DNA of 64,000 bases from JAJEFO01 sp965208685. Lineage in GTDB: Bacteria; Pseudomonadota; Alphaproteobacteria; Rhodobacterales; Rhodobacteraceae. The position numbers and the translations under genes are program-made. Location of the stretch: the NCBI GenBank assembly GCA_965208685.1, contig CBDBPL010000007.1, positions 248,001 to 312,000 of the forward strand, in the 5' to 3' direction. Shown here piece after piece: positions 1 to 8,674 of this stretch. The number at the start of each line of letters is the position of its first letter. Within the stretch, counting starts at the first letter, position 1. The notes under the pieces were generated by a model. The model was not told the DNA's origin, did not search any database, and saw nothing but the letters and a program-made list of their open reading frames with translations.

Positions 1-540
1 CTCGCGAGCGAGCGCGTGGGTCGCTGGAAGCGCCACGAAGCAATTTCCAGAGATGACGTCGGATCGGTAGAGCCCGCCGCCGTCCGCATCTTCCGGAATG
101 TCCGCAAAGCCAAAGTCGATGCTTTGCGCGCGGGCGAGTTCGGCAATCTGGCTGGAGCTTCGGGCAAGCATGGAGGTCTTGATGCCGGTCCTCTTGCCGA
201 TGTGTGTCGCAATGAACCGGGGGAAAAGCATGGTGACGGGGCCCGGCATCGCCGCGACGGTCAACGTGCCCAAGTGTCCGTCACCGAGACCACGCATCGT
301 ATGCCGGACCTGGCTGAGCTGCCGAAGTATCGCGTTGGCCTCGGTCATCAAGTATTGCGCCTCTGGCACAGGCACGAGCTTGCGACCACGTCGTTCAAAC
401 AGCTTCATGCCCAGTTGATCCTCAAGGGATCTGATCGCCGCGCTGATTGCTGGCTGTGTACGACCAAGCCGGTCAGCGGCTTCCGTAAGGGTCGCCGAGG
501 TCATGACGGCGTGAAAGGCCGAAAGCTGCGAAATATTCAT
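1..540 (-). CDS. LysR-family transcriptional regulator (5' part; continues beyond window start)
   Basis: Reading the minus strand from the ATG at 540 gives 180 codons with no stop before the window edge, so only the N-terminal part of the protein is here. Residues 1-60 form a winged helix-turn-helix of the LysR type (NISQLSAFHAVMTSATLTEA, then TQPAISAAIRSLEDQLG and LFERRGRKL). The inducer-binding domain follows (GTLTVAAMPGPVTMLFPRF). LysR regulators usually control a divergent gene; here that is the TAXI-TRAP operon starting at 1070. The ligand cannot be read from the sequence, but an amino acid or opine is plausible because the operon ends in a DadA-like oxidoreductase. Confidence 0.9.
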   Translation of the reverse strand, partial: MNISQLSAFHAVMTSATLTEAADRLGRTQPAISAAIRSLEDQLGMKLFERRGRKLVPVPEAQYLMTEANAILRQLSQVRHTMRGLGDGHLGTLTVAAMPGPVTMLFPRFIATHIGKRTGIKTSMLARSSSQIAELARAQSIDFGFADIPEDADGGGLYRSDVISGNCFVALPATHALARE

Positions 541-1069
541 GCCCGCGCCCCACTTTCAGTGCAACACAATGCGCAATTTGAACCTGTACCGTTGACACAG
601 GATCTCACGGATCGTCCAGGCAACAACGACGGAGTCCAGCAGTGGCACAAGATGCCTGTCATGGCGAAGGGTCGCCGCCACCTCGCCCAAGAGGAAAGAT
701 GCCAGATCTGCGCCCCGAGGAAAAGCAGGCCTTCGGATTCCGCAGTCGTGCGTCGGCCAGGCCGAAACCGGAAGATGGCCTGGCGCGCGCTGAGGCGAGA
801 TGGCGGCGGCAGGGGTTGCCAATGTCAATGATCATTCAAGATTCCCACTCTCATGCCGTTGACCGGAGGTCGCGAGTCTCCGTCACCAGGCCATGTCCTC
901 CGTCATCGCTGCGGAACTGAACGGGGTCGTGCCCGGACTTGACCTGGAGATCCAAACTCATAAGTGAAATTTTGGAATTTCAAAGATATTCAAATTTGTA
1001 TTTCTCTTTTGGGGCTGTATTCTGTTCTGCACGACTCTCTTGCTGGAGTCCGTTCACATGGAGAACACA
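541..1069. other. Divergent intergenic region
   Basis: About 530 bases lie between the LysR start and the TAXI start. The LysR-proximal half is GC-rich and holds only short unconvincing frames. From about 960 the sequence becomes AT-rich, as expected of a promoter for the plus-strand operon, and it contains the inverted repeat listed at 965-982. I see no RNA gene. Confidence 0.6.
965..982. promoter_or_regulatory. Inverted repeat, candidate LysR operator
   Basis: TGAAATT-TTGG-AATTTCA is a perfect repeat with 7-bp arms and a 4-base spacer. It lies about 90 bases upstream of the TAXI start in the AT-rich part of the divergent region. Its position fits an operator for the divergent LysR protein. 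This is inference from symmetry and position only. Confidence 0.4.
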
Positions 1070-2080
1070 ATGAACACAATCACCAAGCTTCTGGGCCTCG
1101 CCGTTGCTGCCACGCTGACGGCCGGAACAGCAATTGCTCAAGACCCGACTTTCTTCCGGATCGGCACCGGAAGTGCCGGCGGAACGTACTTTCCGATCGG
1201 CGGCACAATCGCCAATGGCATTTCTGCACCTCCCGGTGCGCGGCCATGTGACAAGGGTGGCCAGTGTGGCGTGCCAGGCCTGATCGCGATCGCGCAGTCC
1301 ACGACCGCGTCGGTCTTCAACAACACTGCCGTTCAGAACGGCGAGCTTGAAGCCGGGATGGCTGCCGCCGACGTGACCCGCTCAATGTACCTGGGTCAAG
1401 GCAAGTTCGACGGCAAGCCGCATGAAAAGCTGCGGATCGTTGCGAACCTCTACCCGGAAGACCTGCACCTCGTTCTCCCGAAGGGCATGAGCGTCAACGA
1501 CCTTTCCGATCTGGCGGGCAAGCGCGTAGGCATCGCTCAGGCGGGATCCGGGACACAGGTTGCCGTCGAGATGATGCTCGCCGAGTGGGGTGTCACGCGA
1601 GACAACATGGACGAGGCTGAACTGAACAATGCGCAGTCGGCCGAACGTCTGGCCGACGGTCAGCTTGACGCCTACTTCTACGCCGCTGGCTGGCCGGTTT
1701 CCGCAATGGTGCAACTGGCTGCGACCAAGGGGATGGAGCTTCACAGTTTCACGGACGATGACCTCGCAAAGATCAACGAGATCATCCCGGCCTATATCCC
1801 GTCGAGCATTCCGGCGGGCGTTTACGAGGGCGTCGACTACGACGTAATGACGCCGGCCGTTTCGGCGCTCCTGGTCGTGTCGTCGGATCTCTCCGAAGAG
1901 CTCGTCTACGGCATCACCGCCGCACTCTGGAATTCCAACACCCGCAAGCTGCTCGACAACGGTCACGCGAAAGGCAAGCAGATCACGGTGGACACGGCGC
2001 TAGACGGCATTGCCGCTCTGGGCGTGCCGCTGCACCCGGGTGCCGAGAAGTTCTACAAGGAGTCAGGACACCTCGAGTAG
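1070..2080 (+). CDS. TRAP transporter solute-binding protein, TAXI family
   Basis: Periplasmic binding protein that captures a substrate for a TRAP (secondary, ion-driven) importer. Residues 1-23 are a signal peptide with a predicted AIA/Q cleavage site. The mature N-terminus has the TAXI-type run FRIGTGSAGGTYFPIGGTIA. Length is 336 residues, normal for the family. I chose ATG 1070 because GGAGA lies five bases upstream and the signal peptide then begins MNTITKLL; ATG 1058 and TTG 1040 are in-frame alternatives. The fused TRAP permease follows after a hairpin. TAXI substrates include glutamate and dicarboxylates in characterised cases; the substrate here is unknown. Confidence 0.92.
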   Translation: MNTITKLLGLAVAATLTAGTAIAQDPTFFRIGTGSAGGTYFPIGGTIANGISAPPGARPCDKGGQCGVPGLIAIAQSTTASVFNNTAVQNGELEAGMAAADVTRSMYLGQGKFDGKPHEKLRIVANLYPEDLHLVLPKGMSVNDLSDLAGKRVGIAQAGSGTQVAVEMMLAEWGVTRDNMDEAELNNAQSAERLADGQLDAYFYAAGWPVSAMVQLAATKGMELHSFTDDDLAKINEIIPAYIPSSIPAGVYEGVDYDVMTPAVSALLVVSSDLSEELVYGITAALWNSNTRKLLDNGHAKGKQITVDTALDGIAALGVPLHPGAEKFYKESGHLE

Positions 2081-2092
2081 TCCGGCACGTAA

Positions 2093-2116
2093 TGCGGGCG
2101 GCTTCGGCCGCCCGTA
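2093..2116 (+). terminator. Intercistronic hairpin after TAXI gene
   Basis: CGGGCGGC-TTCG-GCCGCCCG is a perfect 8-bp stem with a UUCG tetraloop, extendable by a G-U and a T-A pair. There is no T-tract and the permease starts 40 bases later, so it more likely protects the upstream mRNA or attenuates read-through than ends transcription. Similar hairpins follow ugpB and phnD in this window. Confidence 0.7.
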
Positions 2117-2155
2117 CACCTTCCAAGCGAATTCTCCGACCTGAAAGGGCGCGTC

Positions 2156-4369
2156 ATGAGCGATCCCGGACCTGATGACGTGCGCGAGCTCTCAGATACA
2201 GAGCTCGCAGCGATCGAAGAAAAGTTCGACGAGGGAGCCGCCACGCGTTCGGTCACGCCGACCTTCGGAAAGTTTCTTCGATACGTCGCCCTCACGTTTG
2301 CTGTCTACCACTACCTCACCGCGGGCTTTGCGCTCCCGCCAGACTATTGGCACATGGGTTGGCACCTGTCGGGTCTCTTCATTCTCACCTACTCTTTTTA
2401 TCCGCTGGTCAAGTCGAAGACCTCGTTTGACCTGAATACCGGCGCGCTGCGTCTTGGCGGCGTGCCGTATCTCGACGTCATCCTGATGATTCTCGGCGTC
2501 ATGTCGGCGCTCTATCTCGGCTTCGCCTGGCGTGGGATCGAATGGCTGGGCGTCGAGGAAATGACGTTCCGCATGGGCAACCCCAACGGTTGGGACATGC
2601 TTTTCGGCTGCATCCTGATCGTGCTGGTCCTCGACATCGCGCGCCGTACGCTGGGCTGGATACTGCCGCTGATCATCGGCGTGTTCATTTGCTACGCACT
2701 GTTCGGACAAGCGTTTCCGGGCCTGCTTCAGCATCCGGGCGTAAAATTCAACACCTTCGTGTCGTCGATGTATTTCCCGCAGGAAGGCATCTTCGGCGTG
2801 ACGCTTTGGGTGGTTTCGACCATCGTGTTCCACTTCGTCCTCTTCGGCGTCATCGCGCAGCGGACGGGGCTGGGCAAGCTCTTCATCGACAACGCAACAA
2901 TCCTTGCAGGCCGCTACACCGGCGGTCCCGCGAAAGTCTCTGTAGTCTCCTCCGCATTTTTCGGCACCATCTCCGGCTCGTCGGTCGCCAACACGGTCTC
3001 GACCGGCGCACTGACGATTCCCAACATGAAACGGCTTGGCTATCCCGGCCATTTTGCTGGCGGAGTGGAAGCCGCCGCCTCCGCGGGCGGCCAGATCACG
3101 CCGCCGATCATGGGTGCGGCGGCATTCATCATGGCCGAGTTTCTGGAGGTGCCCTACACCACGATTGTCATAGCGGCGATCTTCCCGGCACTTTTGCACT
3201 ACGTTGGCGTTTTCGCCGTAGTCCACCTCATGGCGCGCCGCCTTGGCCTCAAGGGCCTGAGCCGCGATGCGCTTCCGCAACTTGGTGCCGTCTGGCGCGA
3301 TGGCTGGGCGAACGTCGTCCCGCTGGTCGGCCTGCTGGTCGTGCTCTTTTCTGGCTACACACCCTACATGTCCGCATTTTGCGGCATCTCGCTGGCCATC
3401 GTGGCCGGAATGAGCCGAGTGAAGGAGCCGGCGACGCTCATCTACGCGTTCGCTTTCATCGCGTTTGTCATCTGGAAATACACAGGCGGCGGCTTCGACT
3501 TCACCATGTCAGCCATTCTCATGGCCGGAGCGGCGCTTGCAACGCTGAACGCGCAGCCTCGGGTCTCGGTCATCGAAATGGCCGGCACGTTCGAGACCGG
3601 AGTGAAATATGCGCTCGCCGTTGGAGCGGCTTCGGCGGCGGTTGGCATCGTGATCGGCGTCATCAACACCACTGGCGTTGGATTCCGCATCGGCTTCATG
3701 GTGACGCAAGCGGCGTCAAACCTGGGCAACGACCTGGTCTGGCTCTTCCAGTACGGCACCTACCAGCTCTTCACGATCGAGGACCTGACGCTGTTCATCA
3801 GCCTCGCCTTCATCGCGCTGGCCTGCATCTTGATGGGCGCGGGAGTGCCGACGACGGCGCTCTACATCATGCTCGTGTCGGTCGCCCAGCCGGCGTTGGC
3901 CCAACTCGGCATCCCGCCAATCGCGAGCCACATGTTCGTGCTTTATTACGGCGTCGTTGCCGAGATCACGCCACCTGTCTGCACCTCGGCCTATGCGGCT
4001 GCGGCAATCGCCAACTCCAACCCGTTCCGAACCGGCATGTCGGCCTTCACCCTGGGCTTGGGCAAGGTCATCGCCCCCATGGCATTCGTCTATGCGCCCG
4101 TCCTTCTGTTCGTGTCGTCAACGGGCTTTGACCTGCTGGAGTTCTCATACACGGCAGCAAGCTGCATCGCGGGCGTCATCGCGCTTTCTTCGGCCGTCGT
4201 GGGCTATTGGCTGGCGCCGATGGGCGCGGTGTTCCGGGTCCTGATGGCCCTGGCCGGTCTTGTCTTCATCGCCCCGTCGTTGCAGGCGGATCTTGCTGCG
4301 CTGGTCATTGCGGCGCCGGCAGTGATCAGCCAGGTGCTTGCACGGTACGCATCGAATGCCGCCGCCTGA
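2156..4369 (+). CDS. TRAP transporter fused permease (DctQ-DctM type)
   Basis: 737-residue inner-membrane protein combining the small (4-TM) and large (12-TM) TRAP subunits, as is usual for TAXI systems. The soluble acidic N-terminus (about residues 1-40) is followed by many hydrophobic segments. The large-subunit signature region includes FFGTISGSSVANTVSTGALT and GVEAAASAGGQITPPIMGAA, which carry the conserved glycines and prolines. It works with the TAXI protein upstream. Its stop overlaps the start of the oxidoreductase gene, so the two are probably translationally coupled. Confidence 0.93.
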   Translation: MSDPGPDDVRELSDTELAAIEEKFDEGAATRSVTPTFGKFLRYVALTFAVYHYLTAGFALPPDYWHMGWHLSGLFILTYSFYPLVKSKTSFDLNTGALRLGGVPYLDVILMILGVMSALYLGFAWRGIEWLGVEEMTFRMGNPNGWDMLFGCILIVLVLDIARRTLGWILPLIIGVFICYALFGQAFPGLLQHPGVKFNTFVSSMYFPQEGIFGVTLWVVSTIVFHFVLFGVIAQRTGLGKLFIDNATILAGRYTGGPAKVSVVSSAFFGTISGSSVANTVSTGALTIPNMKRLGYPGHFAGGVEAAASAGGQITPPIMGAAAFIMAEFLEVPYTTIVIAAIFPALLHYVGVFAVVHLMARRLGLKGLSRDALPQLGAVWRDGWANVVPLVGLLVVLFSGYTPYMSAFCGISLAIVAGMSRVKEPATLIYAFAFIAFVIWKYTGGGFDFTMSAILMAGAALATLNAQPRVSVIEMAGTFETGVKYALAVGAASAAVGIVIGVINTTGVGFRIGFMVTQAASNLGNDLVWLFQYGTYQLFTIEDLTLFISLAFIALACILMGAGVPTTALYIMLVSVAQPALAQLGIPPIASHMFVLYYGVVAEITPPVCTSAYAAAAIANSNPFRTGMSAFTLGLGKVIAPMAFVYAPVLLFVSSTGFDLLEFSYTAASCIAGVIALSSAVVGYWLAPMGAVFRVLMALAGLVFIAPSLQADLAALVIAAPAVISQVLARYASNAAA

Positions 4370-5612
4370 CACAGACGGCTCGGTTACGATCCTCGGTGCC
4401 GGGATCGTCGGTCTGTGCACGGCCTTGTCCCTTCTTGAACGCGGTGTGCCAGTCCAGATCATCGATCGGGGCGAACCCGGGCAGGGAGCGTCGATGGGCA
4501 ATGCGGGTGTTGTGTCGCCCTGGTCGATCGTTCCGCAGTCGCTTCCCGGCATCTGGAAAAGGATCCCGGGCCAACTGTTCGGCTATGGCCGGCCCCTCTC
4601 GATTCACCCGAAGGTTGCAGCGCGCATGATCCCATGGGGGTGGCGCTTCCTGCGGCAAGGACGCGAGGCGGACGTGCGCAGAGTTTCCGATGCGATGTCT
4701 CAAATTTGTGGGCCGTCCATTGAGCTCTATCAGAGGCACCTCTTGGGAACGGGTCACGAAGGACTGCTCCGCGACAGTTCCTACATACACGCCTTCCGCG
4801 ACGGCAGCCGGGCCAACCTGGCCGATCTGGGATACCGCATCCGATTGGAGAAAGGTGCTGACATCGAACTCGTCGGCCGGGACAGGCTCGCGGAAATCGA
4901 ACCTGAGCTGAGCGAAGACTTCGAGGCAGCCGTCGTCATCAAGGGACAGGCGCGAGTGCGATCGCCAGGAAGGCTCGGACTGGTTCTTGCCGACAAGGCC
5001 CGAAGGCTTGGGGCGGACTTCATGCAAGCCGACGTGACGGCAATTCAGCGCAGGGTTGCAGGCTGGGCAATACAGTGCGCCGGAGGAACCCTGAAAGCCG
5101 ACCGTTTGGTCGTTTGCCTTGGCGCCTGGAGCCCCGGGCTTCTCGAGTGGACGAATCTGAACGTGCCGCTCATGGCCGAACGCGGGTATCACGTTGAATT
5201 CAGCGAGCCGGGCATCGAGATCAACAACTCGGTCATGGACGTGGACGCAAAGGTGGTGGCCAGCAGCATGGAAGGCGGGATCCGCATCGCTGGCCAAGCA
5301 GAATTTGCACCGATTGACGCGCCTCCGGACGGAAGGCGCAATGCCCGGCTGGTGCAGATCGCGAAAGCGGCATTTCGCGATCTCCAGACAGACCGTCCGA
5401 GCTTTTGGATGGGGCGACGTCCGTCATTTCCGGACAGTTTGCCAATGATTGGAGATGTGGCGGGCCATCAGGGCCTGTTCCTGAACTTTGGCCATGCGCA
5501 CTACGGCTTGATGATGGCGCCGAAGTCGGGCGAGATGATTGCGCAACTGATTTGCGGCAAGGAAGCAAGCCACGAGATCAATGACTTCTCTCCTCGGCGC
5601 TTTTGCAGATGA
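4356..5612 (+). CDS. FAD-dependent oxidoreductase, D-amino-acid dehydrogenase (DadA)-like
   Basis: 418 residues. The dinucleotide-binding motif GAGIVGLCTALSLLERG near residues 14-30 identifies a DAO-fold FAD enzyme, and the C-terminal MIGDVAGHQGLFLNFGHAHYG resembles the second FAD-contact segment of DadA/glycine-oxidase proteins. ATG 4356 is preferred over TTG 4338. It overlaps the permease stop by 14 bases. Encoded with an uptake system, it probably oxidises the imported amine or amino acid, delivering electrons to the membrane or oxygen. The exact substrate is not readable. Confidence 0.85.
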   Translation: MPPPDTDGSVTILGAGIVGLCTALSLLERGVPVQIIDRGEPGQGASMGNAGVVSPWSIVPQSLPGIWKRIPGQLFGYGRPLSIHPKVAARMIPWGWRFLRQGREADVRRVSDAMSQICGPSIELYQRHLLGTGHEGLLRDSSYIHAFRDGSRANLADLGYRIRLEKGADIELVGRDRLAEIEPELSEDFEAAVVIKGQARVRSPGRLGLVLADKARRLGADFMQADVTAIQRRVAGWAIQCAGGTLKADRLVVCLGAWSPGLLEWTNLNVPLMAERGYHVEFSEPGIEINNSVMDVDAKVVASSMEGGIRIAGQAEFAPIDAPPDGRRNARLVQIAKAAFRDLQTDRPSFWMGRRPSFPDSLPMIGDVAGHQGLFLNFGHAHYGLMMAPKSGEMIAQLICGKEASHEINDFSPRRFCR

Positions 5613-6170
5613 CCACCCGATTCCGACGCCGCGGACTTGATATTGCCACGAGCGTCGGTTCGGCGAGCTTCAGGCGCAGTTGCTCGTTGCCGACAGTCCG
5701 CCGCGCTGCCAATGAAGGTCCATTGCGCTCTGCCTGGCAGTGCAACGGCAAGCCTGGAAATTGGAGTCACATTGTTGCAGGGGACTTGCGTCTGGATTTC
5801 CCCAGTCAGGTTCGACCCTGCCGAGGTGGTCCAAAACACTGCAATCTTGCAAGGTGCCCGAAGGCGGCCATGGAGCCGCCTGCCTGACTTCACGAAGTCA
5901 TCGAACGGTTCACGCTGAGCGCTGCGGACGCTTGCGTACGGTTCTCTCGCGGATGCGGGACGCGGCGAGTGACGGTACGCGTGATTCGACACCCCTGACT
6001 GAGCCACAATGCGGCTTCGCTGCGCAACGGACGCACACTCCCGGCATCGTGACCCGGTGGGCCAGAAGCTGCGGGTGCGACGGTTCGGGGCGATGTGCGT
6101 CGAGCGGACTTTGGCGTTCAACGCGCGCAACTGCAACGCCGAGGACATCATGCGTGTGGGTGCAGGCCGG
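5613..6170. other. Intergenic region with two hairpins
   Basis: No convincing gene in about 560 bases. It contains a 7-bp hairpin AGGCGGC-CATGGA-GCCGCCT (5862-5881), immediately followed by TGACTT-CACG-AAGTCA (5885-5900). These could end transcription of the TRAP operon or of the opposing higBA pair, although neither has a T-tract. A 240-codon open frame on the minus strand has no recognisable domain. Confidence 0.55.
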
Positions 6171-6455
6171 TCAGGCCGTCGCAAATTTGCGAACTTCGAC
6201 AGATTCGCGGTCCCGTTTGGCATGCCAGAGGTCGTACTGCATCTGCTGGGTCAGCCAGCTTTCGGGGCTGCCGCCGAACGCCTCTGACAGCCGAATTGCC
6301 ATTTCGGGCGAGTTGCCGAGACGACCGTTGAGCAGGAGCGAGAACGTGTTGCGCGAGACCGCTTGCCCTTTCGCGGCCTCGGTGACAGTCAGCCCGAGGG
6401 GCTCAAGGCACTGGCGCCGGATGAAGGCGCCAAGATGGGGCGGATCGTGCATCAT
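6171..6455 (-). CDS. higA: HigA-family antitoxin (XRE helix-turn-helix)
   Basis: 94 residues, typical of HigA addiction-module antidotes. It has the family N-terminus HDPPHLGAFIRR, then an XRE-type helix-turn-helix around residues 20-65 (LTVTEAAKGQAVSRNTFSLL and NGRLGNSPEMAIRLSEAF), ending in WLTQQMQYDLWHA. HigA neutralises HigB and represses the shared promoter. GGGAGG lies 8 bases upstream of the start, inside the extended higB frame. It is transcribed after higB, the usual order. Confidence 0.9.
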   Translation of the reverse strand: MMHDPPHLGAFIRRQCLEPLGLTVTEAAKGQAVSRNTFSLLLNGRLGNSPEMAIRLSEAFGGSPESWLTQQMQYDLWHAKRDRESVEVRKFATA

Positions 6456-6750
6456 CGTAGGCGTTGCCTCCCTGGTGGTCGTCCAGGCAGCCTACGTCTG
6501 CGGCATGGCCGTCTTTGGAACGGAAGATCACACTCCAATTGGCGCTGACCGTCGCCACCCAGTGCCCGGCATGCTCCCCTTTGAGCCGGTGCAGCCGGAA
6601 CCCTGGCAGATCCATGTCATCCAGGCTCGCAGACGCATTCAGGCGCACCAAGATGTCGCGCACTCGCGCGCGGTGCTCCGGGTGGATGCGCCGTGCATCG
6701 CTGCGCTCCGGGAAGCGCCGGAGCTTCCGGCTTCTGAAGTTCCGTATCAT
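6403..6750 (-). CDS. higB: HigB-family mRNA-interferase toxin with C-terminal extension
   Basis: RelE/HigB-fold ribosome-dependent endoribonuclease. Recognisable blocks are MIRNFRSRKLRRF, DMDLPGFRLHRLKG and ANWSVIFR. The family is normally about 92 residues and ends in a short D-Y-H-like tail. Here the frame reads DDHQ at that point and continues about 22 residues, overlapping higA by 53 bases, so the 115-codon frame is longer than expected. The usual stop has probably been replaced by CAG. The toxin may be inactive or altered, while higA remains intact. Confidence 0.8.
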   Translation of the reverse strand: MIRNFRSRKLRRFPERSDARRIHPEHRARVRDILVRLNASASLDDMDLPGFRLHRLKGEHAGHWVATVSANWSVIFRSKDGHAADVGCLDDHQGGNAYDDARSAPSWRLHPAPVP

Positions 6751-7198
6751 GGGAGACCTTAACGTGCCCCACGGAAAGTGGCAAAGCACCGCGATGTTCC
6801 AGGCGCATTCCGGATGCGTTGCTTCAGGTGACGCCGACTTGCCGTGTTGCTTGGTGCAGGAAGTCGACCCAAGACCGGTTTTCGAATCAGCGTATGGGGG
6901 TGAGGGCGTTCTGTGCCGCATCGAGCGGCACTGAGGAAATCTGGAGGTTCGTTCCACCCTGCGACGGCGGACCTGCTGCGCTTTCCCGTTGGGGGAGTCC
7001 CGCGCCCTGACGGGACCGCCGCTTCCAAGCTCAACCATGTCGGACCGGAGTGATCCCGACTGACAGGCATGCTCGAATCGTCCACCAAGCCTTGTGAACG
7101 CGTCGGCAGTTCCGTCGCGGCACAACTCGCGCGTCAGCTTCTTGTCCCTCACTGCCCCAAGGGCTAAACCACGGCGCGTCAAGATCGAGGGATGGCCC
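6751..7198. other. Intergenic region, nothing recognised
   Basis: About 450 bases between the higB start and hisS. Only short GC-driven frames are present on both strands. It must carry the higBA promoter (minus) and the hisSZG promoter (plus), but I cannot place either with confidence. Confidence 0.5.
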
Positions 7199-8674
7199 AT
7201 GGCCAAGCAGAAGAGGACCCCACGTCCCAAGGCCGAACCGCCGAGGGGTTTCCGCGACTATTTCGGCAACGATGTTGCCGAGCGCAGCGCGATGCTTGAT
7301 GCGATCGCCAGGGTCTATCATCTCAACGGCTTCGAGGCGCTGGAGTCCCCTGCCGTCGAAACGGTGGAGGCCCTAGGGAGCTTCCTGCCAGACGTGGATC
7401 GCCCCAATGACGGGGTGTTCGCCTGGCAGGAGGACGAGGAGGGCGACTGGCTGGCGTTGCGATACGACCTGACGGCCCCTCTTGCGCGGGTCTTTGCGCA
7501 ACACCGGAACGATCTGCCGACTCCGTACCGACGCTTCGCAATCGGGCCGGTGTGGAGGAACGAAAAGCCGGGGCCTGGGAGATACCGTCAGTTCTACCAA
7601 TGCGATGCGGATACGGTCGGGTCGCCCTCGATCGCCGCGGACGCCGAGATCTGCATGGTGCTTTCGGACGCGTTAGAGGCCGTTGGCATTCGGCGGGGCG
7701 ACTACGTGATACGGCTCAACAGCCGCAAGGTTCTGAACGGCGTTCTGGAAGTCGCTGGAATGCCCGGAGAGGCAGAACGTGAGCGCGGCATCGTCCTGCG
7801 CTCGATCGACAAGCTGGACCGGCTGGGACCTGAGGGCGTCCGTTCCTTGCTGGGCGCCGGGCGAAAGGACGAGAGCGGCGACTTTGCCGCGGGCGCCGGC
7901 CTGGCGGACTCGCAGACCGGAACGGTCATGGAATTCATCGAGGCACGCAGAGGCGACAATGCAGCGACCCTCGGACGCCTGTCGGAAATCATTGGCGACA
8001 ACGAAACGGGCGAGGCTGGCATTGCGGAGCTGCGCGGCATGGCTGAACTCATGGAGGCACGGGGCTACGGTCCCGAACGGGTGATCATCGACCCGTCCGT
8101 GGTGCGCGGCCTGGGCTACTACACCGGGCCGGTGTACGAGGCCGATCTCACCTTCGAGGTAAGGGACGAAAAGGGCCGCCCGCAGCAGTTCGGCAGCGTG
8201 GCGGGAGGCGGGCGTTACGACGATCTCGTCAAGCGATTCACGGGCCAGGAAGTTCCTGCGACGGGCATTTCGATAGGAGTAGATCGACTTCTTGCGGCGC
8301 TTCGCGCCAAAGGGCAGTCAAGCGGCGATGCGGTCGGCCCGGTTGTGGTGACGGTAATGGACCAGGACCGGATGGACGAATATCAGGCGATGGCGTCGAT
8401 GCTCCGCAAGGCGGGCATCCGGGCCGAGGTCTACCTGGGCAACCCGCGCAATTTCGGAAACCAGCTCAAGTATGCCGACAGGCGCGGCTCCCCCGTCGCC
8501 ATCATTCAAGGCTCGAACGAAGTCGCGCGCGGTGTCGTGCAGGTCAAGGACCTCGCCCTGGGAGCCAGGATTGCCGACCACGCCTCGCTCAAGGAGTGGC
8601 GGGATCAGCCCGCACAGTTCGAATGCCCGGTCGGCGATCTGGTCAGCCGGGTGCGCGAGATCCTGGACAGGTGA
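7199..8674 (+). CDS. hisS: Histidine--tRNA ligase
   Basis: 491-residue class II aminoacyl-tRNA synthetase charging tRNA-His. The motif 2 region (YRRFAIGPVWRNEKPGPGRY, about residue 110 on) and the histidine-specific GLGYYTGPVYEADL (about residue 303) are clear, and a C-terminal anticodon-binding domain follows. ATG 7199 with GAGGGAT upstream is preferred; an upstream in-frame start would add 35 poorly conserved residues. It overlaps hisZ by four bases (GTGA). The hisS-hisZ-hisG order is typical of Rhodobacterales and couples tRNA charging with histidine-synthesis genes. Confidence 0.97.
   Translation: MAKQKRTPRPKAEPPRGFRDYFGNDVAERSAMLDAIARVYHLNGFEALESPAVETVEALGSFLPDVDRPNDGVFAWQEDEEGDWLALRYDLTAPLARVFAQHRNDLPTPYRRFAIGPVWRNEKPGPGRYRQFYQCDADTVGSPSIAADAEICMVLSDALEAVGIRRGDYVIRLNSRKVLNGVLEVAGMPGEAERERGIVLRSIDKLDRLGPEGVRSLLGAGRKDESGDFAAGAGLADSQTGTVMEFIEARRGDNAATLGRLSEIIGDNETGEAGIAELRGMAELMEARGYGPERVIIDPSVVRGLGYYTGPVYEADLTFEVRDEKGRPQQFGSVAGGGRYDDLVKRFTGQEVPATGISIGVDRLLAALRAKGQSSGDAVGPVVVTVMDQDRMDEYQAMASMLRKAGIRAEVYLGNPRNFGNQLKYADRRGSPVAIIQGSNEVARGVVQVKDLALGARIADHASLKEWRDQPAQFECPVGDLVSRVREILDR

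Noticed and set aside
556..828. 90-codon minus-strand frame upstream of the LysR gene
   Set aside because: TTG start, no ribosome site, no domain, and composition expected of chance frames in GC-rich DNA.
2192..3280. 362-codon minus-strand frame inside the TRAP permease
   Set aside because: Antisense shadow of a strongly conserved membrane-protein gene; composition is His/Arg/Glu-rich and without domains.
5740..5830. GGTTCGA-containing segment considered as a tRNA or tmRNA T-arm
   Set aside because: The stem is only 4 bp with a 6-base loop; no acceptor stem, D-arm or tmRNA tag frame could be found on either strand.
5501..6223. 240-codon minus-strand frame over the 5.6-6.2 kb gap
   Set aside because: Partly antisense to the DadA-like gene, overlaps higA, no domain and no good start.
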